Positions 24,270 to 33,900 of a DNA stretch of 64,000 nt are shown piece by piece. The DNA comes from Clostridia bacterium. GTDB taxonomy: Bacteria; Bacillota; Clostridia; Christensenellales; CAG-314. The stretch covers positions 1 to 64,000 of the forward strand of contig JAQVMT010000010.1 of NCBI GenBank assembly GCA_028703495.1, given 5' to 3'. How positions within the stretch are numbered: position 1 is the first letter of the stretch; each line of letters opens with the position of its first letter. Under the pieces are notes generated by a model. It had not been told where the DNA came from, did no database searches, and saw only the letters and a program-made list of their open reading frames with translations. Both the position numbers and the translations under genes were made by a program.

Positions 24270-26636
24270 ATGGCTAAGTTAAGGGGAAAGTACGGATATT
24301 TTACTGACGACGGTCGCGAATACGTTATTACAAACGGGCGCACGCCCAAGCCGTGGATAAACGTAATAAGCAATGGGGATTATTCCTTGCTTATTTCGCA
24401 GACGGGCGGCGGGTATTCCTTTCGCAACAATGCCGAGCAGAATCGGTTGACGAGAAGCTTTCAGGATTTAGTAAAGGACAACTGGGGCAAGTATTTTTAC
24501 ATAAGGGACACAAAAAGCGGCGAATATTTCACTTCAACGCTGTTGCCCTTGGGCAGCGAGGTCGAAAGGTACGAGGTGCGCCACGGCATCGGCTATACTG
24601 TATTTGGCGGCAGATGTCTTGATGTAAACTACAAAATGACTATATTTGTCAGTGCGGACAAGCCGATGGAGTTTGTCGAGCTGGAGCTGTTTGCCGACAC
24701 CGACAGAGAGTTGGATGTCACCGGCTATTTCGAGTGGGCGCCGGGCTTGGCATACGACAATCACAGGGAGTTTCAGAAGCTGTTTTGTGACGTGGAGTTC
24801 GACGAGGGGGTGAATTCTATGCTCATAAACAAGTGTATTTGGGGATTTCCCGACGAGAAGGGCAGGCACAGCAACGACGATTGGGACTTTACGGGATTTT
24901 TTGCGTGCAGTGAGAAGATTGCAAGCTTTGACTGCGACAAGGAGAGCTTTTTGGGTATGTACGGCGATGAGAAGTCGCCCAAAGGTATGAAATCCGATAA
25001 TCTCGGAAATTCAAAGGGACGTTACTGCGATCCCGTCGGTTGTGTAAGAACGCCGATAAAGCTTGTCGGCGGACAGGTCAAGAGGTTGGTTTTTGGAATC
25101 GGAATGGCGCAAAAGGGAAAGGAGAGCCTTTTGGATTTTGTAAAGTGCGTCACGGTGGAAAATGCCAAAAAGGAATTGAAAGCGGTCGAAGCTTTTTGGG
25201 AGAATCTGATTATGAACGAAAGGTGCGCCACGCCCGATTTTTCTTTCGATGTAATGACCAATTACTGGACGAAGTATCAGGCTATTTCCTGTCGGCTTTG
25301 GGCGAGGAGCGCGTACTATCAGGTATCGGGCGGCATCGGGTTTAGAGATCAGCTGCAGGACAGCTTGGTCATGCTGGAGAATCGTCCGCAAATGACGAGG
25401 AAGCAGCTGTTGCTCCACGCGAGTAAGCAGTTTAACAAGGGCGATGTTATGCACTGGTGGATTCCCATACACCCGTGGGGACCGAGGACAAATTGCTCGG
25501 ACGATCTGCTTTGGCTGCCGTTCGTGTGTTACAGATACGTTGTGGAAACCGACGATTGGAGCATAATGGACGAAATCGTACCCTTTACCGACGGAGGAGA
25601 GCCTCAAAGTATGTACGAACACTGCGTGCGTGCGATAAAATTGAGTTTGGAACGGATGAGCGTGCGCGGCATTTCCCTTATGGGCGACCACGACTGGAAC
25701 GATGGCTTGAATTGTGTGGGCAACCAAATGAAGGGCGAAAGCTTTTGGGTACACGAATTCTTATACAAGATAATGGGCGAATTTGCCTATATAAGCAATA
25801 AACGCGGAGATGCGGCTTTTGTCGGGTTGTTGGAGAGCAAGCGGAGGGAGTTTAAGAAGACTTTCGACGACTGCGCTTGGGACGGAGAGTGGTTCTTGAT
25901 GGCTACCAACGACAAGGGCGATGTGTTGGGAACCAAGGACAATAAAGAGGGCAGAATTTTCCTCAATCCGCAGACTTGGGCGGTTATTTCCGGCATAGCC
26001 GACAGCGATAAGGCAGATATGGCTATGCAAAGCGTAAGCAAGCATCTGCTGAAAAAGCACGGAGCGTTGCTTTTATCTCCGGAGTACAGATCGCCCAATC
26101 CCGACATCGGTTATATTACAAGATACGCTCCCGGTTTGAGAGAAAACGGCGGCGTATACACTCACGCGGCGACTTGGGCTGTGTGGGCTTACGCGCTTTT
26201 AAAAGACGGAGAGAAAGCATTTGAGGCGTACAAAGCCATTTGTCCTCCCGCCAACTTCGAGGAAGCGGACAGATTCGTGTCCGAGCCCTACGTTTTGCCG
26301 GGCAATTCCGACGGACCAATTTCGCCATACTTCGGACGAGGCGGTTGGAGCTGGTACACGGGCGCGGCTCAATGGTTGCACGGCGTTGGCGTCCATTGGA
26401 TTTTGGGCGTTCGCGCAACCGAGGAAGGCTTGTTGATCGATCCTCTTATTCCCGATAACTGGAAGGGCTTTACCTATTCAAGGACGTACAGGGGCGCGAA
26501 AATCAATATTAAGGTCGAAAGAGGCGACGGCGATGCTCCGTTTATGTGCGTAAACGGCGAAAGGATACAAGGGAACGTCCTAAAAGCCGTCCAAAGCGGC
26601 AAAACCTACGACATTTCGGTCATGCTTGAGCGGTAG
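24270..26636 (+). CDS. GH94 glycoside phosphorylase
   Basis: A 788-residue inverting beta-glucoside phosphorylase that would use inorganic phosphate to yield glucose 1-phosphate. The N-terminal beta-sandwich (GRTPKPWINVISNGDYSLL), linker helices and (alpha/alpha)6 barrel are in family order. The catalytic acid is Asp475 in GDHDWNDGLN, and the phosphate-site region carries GIGFRDQLQD and RTNCSDDLLWLPF. The GDVMHWWIP and DWNDG context resembles chitobiose phosphorylase and the NdvB-type phosphorylase domain more than classic cellobiose phosphorylase. No signal peptide, so cytoplasmic. Start ATG 24270 with AAGGAAGAG. It heads the cluster with two GH144 genes, suggesting beta-1,2-gluco-oligosaccharides, but linkage is inferred. 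Confidence 0.9.
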   Translation: MAKLRGKYGYFTDDGREYVITNGRTPKPWINVISNGDYSLLISQTGGGYSFRNNAEQNRLTRSFQDLVKDNWGKYFYIRDTKSGEYFTSTLLPLGSEVERYEVRHGIGYTVFGGRCLDVNYKMTIFVSADKPMEFVELELFADTDRELDVTGYFEWAPGLAYDNHREFQKLFCDVEFDEGVNSMLINKCIWGFPDEKGRHSNDDWDFTGFFACSEKIASFDCDKESFLGMYGDEKSPKGMKSDNLGNSKGRYCDPVGCVRTPIKLVGGQVKRLVFGIGMAQKGKESLLDFVKCVTVENAKKELKAVEAFWENLIMNERCATPDFSFDVMTNYWTKYQAISCRLWARSAYYQVSGGIGFRDQLQDSLVMLENRPQMTRKQLLLHASKQFNKGDVMHWWIPIHPWGPRTNCSDDLLWLPFVCYRYVVETDDWSIMDEIVPFTDGGEPQSMYEHCVRAIKLSLERMSVRGISLMGDHDWNDGLNCVGNQMKGESFWVHEFLYKIMGEFAYISNKRGDAAFVGLLESKRREFKKTFDDCAWDGEWFLMATNDKGDVLGTKDNKEGRIFLNPQTWAVISGIADSDKADMAMQSVSKHLLKKHGALLLSPEYRSPNPDIGYITRYAPGLRENGGVYTHAATWAVWAYALLKDGEKAFEAYKAICPPANFEEADRFVSEPYVLPGNSDGPISPYFGRGGWSWYTGAAQWLHGVGVHWILGVRATEEGLLIDPLIPDNWKGFTYSRTYRGAKINIKVERGDGDAPFMCVNGERIQGNVLKAVQSGKTYDISVMLER

Positions 26637-26670
26637 GATTTTGATTTTCGGGATAAAGGCGAGTGCAGAA

Positions 26671-26719
26671 CGTCCAAAGCGGCAAAACCTACGACATTTC
26701 GGCCACGCTTGAGCGGTTA
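26671..26719 (+). repeat. Copy of the end of the GH94 gene
   Basis: 49 bp beginning CGTCCAAAGCGGCAAAACCT match 26588-26636 with four mismatches (offset 83 bp). The TAG stop has become TTA. The rest of the gap 26720-26928 shows no gene. Confidence 0.92.
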
Positions 26720-26928
26720 ATTCGACATACAAAATGGAGAAATAGAAAGGTCATAAATGCAGCTCCATTACGTTGATGGCGCAAAACACCGAACGAAAGC
26801 GACTATGAATTGATTAATACGCAACGGGACGATGCCGAATAATCCGAACATAGGTCCAAAATGAAGCGGCTAAAGCGGCTTAAAACGAAATTATTGCAAA
26901 TATGTGAAAAATATAAAGGAGTTTAATT

Positions 26929-28296
26929 ATGAAAAAGTTGATTATTGCGGTAATGCTGTTACTGGCTTTGACGATTGTATGCGCCTGCGGAGATGATGAG
27001 GTTGTACCCGAAACCTACGATTTGGTGTATGCGACGTGGAATTTGGGAACGGAGGAAGGCAACAATATCGAACGAAGAATGATTGCCGCGTTCGAGGAAA
27101 AGTACGATGTGAAGATCAAGATCGAGGACAGCATTAGCCTTTCGGCATACGATGATTCCATTGTGGGACTGGCTGTAAAGGGCAATATGCCCGATGTGTT
27201 TATGCTATCCAACATAAATTTCGGATTAAGCAACAAATATCTTGCGGACATAAGCGATTTGGTAGGTGCGGACAAAGAGTGGAGCAATATCCCCTCACCC
27301 GTGGAAAGTGCTGTTCACTACAAAAGCGGCATCTACGCAATACCCTTTGCAATTCATATGATGGGATACTTTGTAAACGTCGATCTATGCGAGGATTACA
27401 ACACCGATATATTGGAAGTGTCGCCCGATTATAACGAGTTTTATGAGGTCGTGAAGAGCTTTGCCGGCTACAGAAACGAAGGCGTTATCGGATTGAGCCA
27501 TGAAAATACGATATTGGAGTGGTACGCCGCATCGATCAACCAAAATATGGGTTGGTTTACCTGGGACGGAGAAAAGTACAATCTCAATTCGGATGAATTC
27601 AAGGAGGCTATGGCAAAGACTAGGGAGATGTATACGAACAGATACACCTTCGACAGCTTGGATTCCGAGGAAAGGCTTGCGCTGTATAACGGAATCGACA
27701 ATTATGTGGATTTGTGGAACATGGGAAAGCTTGCCATTCGTTGGGGCGAAAGCTACGCCATTCCCGATATGCTCAAAAACGTCAACGGCGCGTTCGACAT
27801 TAAGTTTATTGGTGTTCCCGGCGGCAGAGTGCCTATTGTGGGCGACTATGTGGGAATCAGTACTACCTGTCAAAACAGAGAGCTTGCGTACAAGTTCTCC
27901 AAGTGGATGTCGTTTAGCGAGGAGGGTATCAGAGCACGACTTTCTCTCGATACCGACAACGTTGAATTTAACACGCTTCCTATGACCACCAATGAGGAGC
28001 TTATCGCGCTGTATTTCAACAAAAACAACGCGGTGGACGGCTTGAAGGAAGCTTATCTGGCTATGAATAACGGCATTGTCGAGGGCGTTAAGGTGGTTCC
28101 CGGATACACGAGAAGCCGTTGGACGGCGGACACGGGCGTGGCTGTAGGCGAGCTTGCCACAACCAACGTCGGCGAGCTTATCGACCAATGCTGGAGAGGA
28201 AGCCTCTCATATGCGGACTACGCGGCACAGCTCAATAACCTTGCCAATTTGCAGTATGCCAATGCCGTCAAAAAGTATCAGGAGCTTTATAATTAA
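26929..28296 (+). CDS. ABC sugar-transporter substrate-binding lipoprotein
   Basis: A 455-residue type 1 extracellular solute-binding protein. The signal peptide MKKLIIAVMLLLALTIVCAC ends in a lipobox-like VCA-C (Cys20). The mature protein opens with YDLVYATWNLGTEEGNNIE and continues with the typical family elements: MPDVFMLS, SGIYAIPFAIHMMGYFVNVDL, and a late GDYVGISTTCQNRELAYKFSKWMS. It should bind oligosaccharides at the outer membrane face and deliver them to one of the downstream permease pairs. AAAGGAG precedes ATG 26929. Ligand inferred from the neighbouring GH94 and GH144 genes. Confidence 0.9.
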   Translation: MKKLIIAVMLLLALTIVCACGDDEVVPETYDLVYATWNLGTEEGNNIERRMIAAFEEKYDVKIKIEDSISLSAYDDSIVGLAVKGNMPDVFMLSNINFGLSNKYLADISDLVGADKEWSNIPSPVESAVHYKSGIYAIPFAIHMMGYFVNVDLCEDYNTDILEVSPDYNEFYEVVKSFAGYRNEGVIGLSHENTILEWYAASINQNMGWFTWDGEKYNLNSDEFKEAMAKTREMYTNRYTFDSLDSEERLALYNGIDNYVDLWNMGKLAIRWGESYAIPDMLKNVNGAFDIKFIGVPGGRVPIVGDYVGISTTCQNRELAYKFSKWMSFSEEGIRARLSLDTDNVEFNTLPMTTNEELIALYFNKNNAVDGLKEAYLAMNNGIVEGVKVVPGYTRSRWTADTGVAVGELATTNVGELIDQCWRGSLSYADYAAQLNNLANLQYANAVKKYQELYN

Positions 28297-28440
28297 AGAA
28301 TTTTGCGAGCCTTTTATTCGGCTTGCATTAGCCTATGTATGGTTGATGCAAGTCGAATAGCGGCGGGGTAGAGCGGCTATGTTTTTATCGGAAAAGTGCC
28401 GCAAAAAATATGATTCCAAGCGCAAAGCGAGGTATAAATA

Positions 28441-31272
28441 ATGCGGATTGCGTGGAGCAGAAAACTTATCGTATGGTTGTCGGTTGCCGTTGCGGTGATT
28501 ATCGTAACGGTGGCTTTGCTTGTCGCAAAAGACGACGCTGTATACGATTTTTCGGCTCAAAGAACGCTTTTCGAACAGGAATACGAGTCCGAGCAGGATG
28601 TTTTTATTTCACTTTCGACCGAAGGTACGACACTCACACAGGGGCAGAGCGCGTTTTACACATTCGAATCGGATAAACAGACCGTGCTTAATATCGCCGT
28701 CAGGTACACGATCTTGCACAACGGCTATCATACGAGCGAGTTTGAAATATACGTCAACGGCGAATGTAAATGCGAATGTACGCTGGATGCGCTTTGGCAG
28801 AGTGAAACAAACGAATATGTGGTGGACGGCTACGGCAACGAAATTCTACCGTCACAGATTGTATATGGTGATAGTGTATATGCCAAGCTGGCGGACAAGG
28901 GCGGCAAAAGCGCGGCTTTTTGTCTTTTCCCGTTTGCCGAGGGCGAAAACAGCGTGGAATTTCGGCAGATTGCAGGCGGAAGCATTTCCCTAGACGCAGT
29001 TTACATCGTAAGCACCGAAAAATACTATTCCTATGAGGAATATATCGAAAGCGTTCCCAACAGCGTTCCCGAGGCTCAAGCCATCGAGGTCGAGGCAGAG
29101 TTTTACGCGACCAAAAACGATACGATGATTGTACCGCAAAGCTCTGCTGACGTCAACGTAACGCCCTATGACACATATTCGAGTGTGCTTAATACTCTCG
29201 GAAACATTTCCGAGGGAATGCAGACGGTAAACTACGAGCTTGAGGTTAAAAAGAGCGGTATTTATCAAATCGCGTTAAACTACCGCGTGGACAATCCCAA
29301 CCGAACCACGTTTTTGACCGTGCGAATGGACGGAGATATACCCTTCGGAGAGCTTTTGCATTATCCTTTGGTTCCGACTTCCTCCTTCGAGATGCACGCT
29401 TTGGGCGCGGATGAGGAGGTATTTGCCTTCTATTTGAGTCAAGGCAGTCACACGATAAGCCTTACCGTGGACGGAAGCATGATGAGTACGCAGCTCCAAA
29501 GCATCAACGGCGTAATCCAAACGCTAAACGACATATATCTTAACCTAAAGCGAATCGCAGGATCTGCCGATGCCAACAGAGAGTGGGACGAGAGTGATTT
29601 TCCCGGTACCATCGAGGCGTTAAACGCCTGTCTTTCCGAGTTGGTCGAGGTTAAAAAGAGTGTCAAGCAGATAAACGGATCCGACGTCAACTTCCAAGCC
29701 GTGATCTACATCGAGGCGGCGCAAAAGGCAATCGAAGGGCTTTTGGAAGCTCCGCTGACAATTCCCAACAAATATGCCAAGATAAGCGAGGGGAGCGGAT
29801 CTATCGTTCAAACCTTGGCAAACGCCATATTGGATATGAATTCCACTCCGATTGCGTTGGACAAGATCGTCGTCGCGCCCTACGGCAGTGAAACAGATCT
29901 GGTTCTGCATGGGGGCTTTTATAGGTTTTGGGAGGGTACGAAGAAGTTCTTCCGCAGCTTCGTTACCGACTATTCCACAATAAGCGACGGTGAAAACGTA
30001 ATCGACGTTTGGGTGGCAAGATCGCGTCAGTACGTCGAGATTATGCAGCAGATGGCGGACGAAAGCGGATTTTTCGAGAGTACGGGCTATAAGGTCAATT
30101 TCAGTATCCTCGCCGACGAGGGCAAGCTGATTTTGAGCAATGCCGCCGACATAAGCCCCGATGCCGTTATGGGTATATCCAGTTGGTTGCCCTACGAAAT
30201 GGGTATTCGGGGACTTACCTGCGATTTGACGGGGTTTTCGGATTACGGTGAAGTGCTTGACAGGTTCAGCGAGGGAGCGTTGCTTTCGCTTATTGCCGAT
30301 GGTATAGGGTTGGGACTGCCCGAAACGCAGGATTTCTACCTTTTGTATTACCGAAAGGACATTATGGATACCTACGGCTTTTCACTGCCCGATACTTGGA
30401 CGGACGTTATAGCTATTCTCCCCACCCTGCAAAGATACGGGTTGAATTTCTACATACCGTTAAGCTCCAACACGTCGAGCAAATCCATTATGACGACCGC
30501 ACCGTTTATCTACCAATTCGGCGGCGATTTGTTCGCGGCGGACGGAGTGAGCACGCTTATCGACAGCGAAAACAGTATAAACGCCATTAAGTTTATGACC
30601 GAGCTGTATACGCTCTACGGACTACCCCAACAAATAAGCAACTTTTTCGACTCCTTCCGAAACGGCAGCTTGCCGATGGGTATTTCCACCTTTGACACCT
30701 ACATAAGACTTATGACGGGTGCGCCCGAAATAAGCGGAAAGTGGGGCGTTGCCGTCGTTCCCGGCGTTGCAAACGGGGACGGAACGGTCGAACGCTGGCA
30801 AATGGGAAGCAGTAGCTCGGTCGTGCTTATGGACGGCGGAGAGGAGCTTAATTCCGTCGGTTGGGAGCTTTTGAAGTGGTGGACAAGCGCGGACGTCCAA
30901 ACCGAGTTTATGAACAAGATGCTAAGCACCTACGGCAAGGCTTATATATGGAACAGTGCGAACCTTGAAGCGTTTTCCAATTCGGCATCGTTTACTCAAC
31001 AGCAGCTCGACATCGTTTTGGCGCAGTGGGAGTGGCTCCGCGAAATACCGCGCGTACCCGGCTGGTATATGGTGGAAAGGGAGCTAAGCAACGCTTGGAA
31101 CAGTATCGTTATCGACGGTAAGAACACGCGCGCGGTCATTGAGGACGCGGCTACTAGGGTTAACAAGGAGCTTACGAGAAAGCTTACCGAGTTCGGCTAC
31201 ATCGAAAACGGCATTGTCGTTAGGAAATACACGGTCACGACGTTTGAGGAGGTCGCAAAATGGAAGAAATAA
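28441..31272 (+). CDS. Membrane-tethered fusion of carbohydrate-binding-like modules and an ABC solute-binding domain
   Basis: A 943-residue protein anchored by one N-terminal membrane helix (about residues 9-30; no lipobox). Residues about 60-190 and 215-365 look like two beta-sandwich, CBM-like modules ([24 protein letters not shown]). Residues about 375-450 are helical. From about residue 515 a solute-binding fold begins ([20 protein letters not shown]), with [21 protein letters not shown] and [13 protein letters not shown], and runs to the end. It appears to be a second binding protein, permanently attached to the membrane. The gene overlaps the next permease gene by 13 bp, implying coupled translation. 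Exact role unknown. Confidence 0.85.
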   Translation: MRIAWSRKLIVWLSVAVAVIIVTVALLVAKDDAVYDFSAQRTLFEQEYESEQDVFISLSTEGTTLTQGQSAFYTFESDKQTVLNIAVRYTILHNGYHTSEFEIYVNGECKCECTLDALWQSETNEYVVDGYGNEILPSQIVYGDSVYAKLADKGGKSAAFCLFPFAEGENSVEFRQIAGGSISLDAVYIVSTEKYYSYEEYIESVPNSVPEAQAIEVEAEFYATKNDTMIVPQSSADVNVTPYDTYSSVLNTLGNISEGMQTVNYELEVKKSGIYQIALNYRVDNPNRTTFLTVRMDGDIPFGELLHYPLVPTSSFEMHALGADEEVFAFYLSQGSHTISLTVDGSMMSTQLQSINGVIQTLNDIYLNLKRIAGSADANREWDESDFPGTIEALNACLSELVEVKKSVKQINGSDVNFQAVIYIEAAQKAIEGLLEAPLTIPNKYAKISEGSGSIVQTLANAILDMNSTPIALDKIVVAPYGSETDLVLHGGFYRFWEGTKKFFRSFVTDYSTISDGENVIDVWVARSRQYVEIMQQMADESGFFESTGYKVNFSILADEGKLILSNAADISPDAVMGISSWLPYEMGIRGLTCDLTGFSDYGEVLDRFSEGALLSLIADGIGLGLPETQDFYLLYYRKDIMDTYGFSLPDTWTDVIAILPTLQRYGLNFYIPLSSNTSSKSIMTTAPFIYQFGGDLFAADGVSTLIDSENSINAIKFMTELYTLYGLPQQISNFFDSFRNGSLPMGISTFDTYIRLMTGAPEISGKWGVAVVPGVANGDGTVERWQMGSSSSVVLMDGGEELNSVGWELLKWWTSADVQTEFMNKMLSTYGKAYIWNSANLEAFSNSASFTQQQLDIVLAQWEWLREIPRVPGWYMVERELSNAWNSIVIDGKNTRAVIEDAATRVNKELTRKLTEFGYIENGIVVRKYTVTTFEEVAKWKK

Positions 31273-32453
31273 GTATCACACGCGCGACCACCGTCAACGA
31301 CAAGAGTGTAAGGGGCGGTATTACTGCGACAAACGCCGCGAACACAGCCAACACGAACACAGCCAACGCGAACGATAAAGGAGCGAACTCGAATTTGCGT
31401 AAGCCGAGTGTTACCGAGAACGTAAAGAGCGCCACCAACGCGACTGCGGATTTGTACGAAGAAAGTGAGGATTTGTGCGCGGAAAACCAAACAAGGCACG
31501 TCGAAGCTTCTCGGTCGATTACGACAAATGGATTTTGGCGGCGGTCGGGTAGAAAACGGTTTGGATCGTACGGAAGGGAGGGCAAGCTGTCCTCTTATCT
31601 ATTGATTTTGCCCTATGTGCTGTGCTTTTTCCTATTCATCGTGCTTCCGATAATTATCGCCGTGTTGTTGAGCTTTACCGACTTCGACGGAATAAGCACG
31701 CCCGGAATTGTGGGATTATCCAATTACATCACGCTGTTTACCGAGGACGAAGTCTTTATGAAGTATGTTTTGGTAAACACGCTGAAATTCGCGCTTATCG
31801 CAGGTCCTGTGGGATATTTCCTATCCTTTATTTTGGCGTGGATGCTTGCACAGATACCCAAGCTGCCGAGGACAATTCTCGCGCTTTTGCTGTATTCGCC
31901 CACGCTGACGGCGGGAGTTGCCATGCAGGTGGTGTGGACGGCGGTATTTTCCGGCGATCCCAACGGCTATTTGAACGCATTACTGTTGAAAATGGGCGTA
32001 ATCAGTGAAGCCGTGCAGTGGCTGCAAAGCGCGGACCACCTAATGCCGATAATGATTTTGGTTACGGTGTGGTCAAGTATGGGCGTTGGCTTTTTGGCAA
32101 TGCTGGCGGGTATTTTGAATATAGATCCGCAGCTTTACGAGGCCGCCTATATGGACGGAATGAAGAATCGCTTTCAAGAGATTACCAAGGTAACAATTCC
32201 GAGTATCAAGCCGCAGATGCTTTTCGGCGCGGTAATGGCGGTAGTCGGCACCTTCCAAGCAGGCGCGATTGGCGTACAGCTTTCGGGGAGCAATCCCACG
32301 CCCAACTACGCAGGACAGCTTATGCTTAACCACATCGAGGATTACGGCTACATAAGGTACGAAATGGGCTACGCAGCCGCGATTTCTGTCGTGCTACTGC
32401 TGTTTATCTACCTTATAAGCAAGGTCGTTTGGCGCATACTCGGCAAGGACTAG
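31260..32453 (+). CDS. ABC sugar permease, MalF type (pair 1)
   Basis: A 397-residue binding-protein-dependent permease. The first ~105 residues are a low-complexity cytoplasmic extension (Thr/Ala/Asn-rich, including [16 protein letters not shown]), unusual for the family. Six membrane helices follow, beginning [15 protein letters not shown]. The EAA loop that docks the ATPase reads [20 protein letters not shown]. The start ATG 31260 is inside the end of the preceding tethered binding protein gene. Partner of the permease at 32855 despite the 400-bp repeat region between them. Confidence 0.92.
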   Translation: MEEISITRATTVNDKSVRGGITATNAANTANTNTANANDKGANSNLRKPSVTENVKSATNATADLYEESEDLCAENQTRHVEASRSITTNGFWRRSGRKRFGSYGREGKLSSYLLILPYVLCFFLFIVLPIIIAVLLSFTDFDGISTPGIVGLSNYITLFTEDEVFMKYVLVNTLKFALIAGPVGYFLSFILAWMLAQIPKLPRTILALLLYSPTLTAGVAMQVVWTAVFSGDPNGYLNALLLKMGVISEAVQWLQSADHLMPIMILVTVWSSMGVGFLAMLAGILNIDPQLYEAAYMDGMKNRFQEITKVTIPSIKPQMLFGAVMAVVGTFQAGAIGVQLSGSNPTPNYAGQLMLNHIEDYGYIRYEMGYAAAISVVLLLFIYLISKVVWRILGKD

Positions 32454-32622
32454 CGCGTAACGTAAAATATTTGGTGACACGGCAAGACTGATTAATGCGT
32501 AGTTGCATAAATATGCGTTATAGGAATTGACTTCCGATTCCGTAAATTGGCAAGCGGTTTTCTTGAATTGAAGCAAATCGGTATAGCTTGCGCTATTTGA
32601 ACAGTATTCGAAAAATTAAACG

Positions 32623-32850
32623 GAAAAGAACGCAAATACGGAATAGAATGCAAATAAAATTAGCTAAGTAAAGAGCATGAAGCATTACAAGGGAGAGAAC
32701 GCAATTAATCCATCAAGTATAGAGTGCAAAACGTTGGCTAAGTAAAGAACGCAAATAAGGTTGGCTAAGTAAAGAACGCAATAAAAGTTAGCTAAGTAAA
32801 GACCAAGAAGCATTACAAGAAAGAGAACGCGAAGGGCGTTAGAAAGGGAA
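32623..32850 (+). repeat. Tandem repeat array between the two permease genes
   Basis: The unit GCTAAGTAAAGAACGCAA, with a total period of 27 bp, starts at 32663, 32737, 32764 and 32791. A longer block AAGCATTACAAG-GAGAGAACGC occurs at 32680 and 32808 (offset 128 bp). Partial units precede it from about 32623. No ORF or known RNA. The region 32454-32622 shows nothing recognisable. Confidence 0.85.
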
Positions 32851-32854
32851 GAAA

Positions 32855-33727
32855 GTGAGCAAATTCGAGGGCAAAAAGATTAATCCGAAGCGGTTTCACA
32901 TAAGCCAACTGAAGTTTTATGTGTTGCTTTTGCCGCTTGCGATAATAATGGTGTTGCCGATAATCTATCTTTTTTCGACCGCCTTCAAGCCCGCGGAGGA
33001 GTTGTATAAGTTTCCGCCGTCGTTTTTCGTGGTGAATCCGACATGGAACAACTTTAAGTCGCTGTTCGAGCTTATGTCGGGAACGGATGTGCCGGCGTCG
33101 CGTTATCTGTTCAACTCAATATTAATAACAGTGTTGACCGTGGTAATAAGCGTGGCTTTGAGCCTTTCGACGGGTTATGTGTTAAGCAAGAAGAACTTTC
33201 GCGGTAAGAAACTGCTTTTGGAGATTAACACGCTTGCTATGATGTTCGTGCCGATTGCCGTTACCATTCCGAGGTTTATACTTATCGTGAATTTGGGGCT
33301 GGTAGACAGATTTATCAGCAATATTTTGCCGATTGTAACCATGCCGGTAGGGCTGTTTTTGATAAAGCAGTTTATCGACCAAACGCCTGACGCTCTTATC
33401 GAAGCGGCAAAAATGGACGGAGCAACCGAGTTAGGTGTGCTTTTCAGGGTAATTTTCCCGATGGTAAAGCCTGCGATTGCAACCGTTGCGATTTTGAGCT
33501 TTCAATCGGCGTGGGGAAACGTCGAAGCCTCGGTATATTACCTCAACAATGAAAGCTTGAAGTCCTTTGCGTACTACGTTCAAACCTTTTCGTCGGCAAA
33601 CACCTCGACCATTGCCATGGGCGTTACCGCCGCAAGCGCGCTCATTATGTTTTTACCCAACCTCATCATATTTATCGTAATGCAAAGTCGGGTAATGGAC
33701 ACTATGGCATACAGCGGAATCAAGTAA
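32855..33727 (+). CDS. ABC sugar permease, MalG type (pair 1)
   Basis: A 290-residue permease with six membrane helices, beginning FYVLLLPLAIIMVLPIIYLF, and the ATPase-docking EAA loop EAAKMDGATELGVLFRVIFP. The start is GTG 32855, preceded by the purine-rich AGAAAGGGAAGAAA. It should pair with the MalF-type subunit at 31260. Length and topology are normal. Confidence 0.92.
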   Translation: MSKFEGKKINPKRFHISQLKFYVLLLPLAIIMVLPIIYLFSTAFKPAEELYKFPPSFFVVNPTWNNFKSLFELMSGTDVPASRYLFNSILITVLTVVISVALSLSTGYVLSKKNFRGKKLLLEINTLAMMFVPIAVTIPRFILIVNLGLVDRFISNILPIVTMPVGLFLIKQFIDQTPDALIEAAKMDGATELGVLFRVIFPMVKPAIATVAILSFQSAWGNVEASVYYLNNESLKSFAYYVQTFSSANTSTIAMGVTAASALIMFLPNLIIFIVMQSRVMDTMAYSGIK

Positions 33728-33900
33728 GTCGCAAGGGCTTAAACGAAAGTACTAAAACACGTGTGGATCTACCAGCAAGAGCGTATGCGGCAAACAATAA
33801 CGAAAAGATCACAAAAGGAGCCGAACGGAAAACATATTCGGAAAGTTGCATAGTCCGAGATGAGCGGGAATCGACCTATAACGTCGAAAGAGTAGGAAAA

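Noticed and set aside
27385-28188. 267-codon minus-strand frame opposite the sugar-binding lipoprotein
   Set aside because: No start context or motifs; the plus-strand gene is a clear solute-binding protein.
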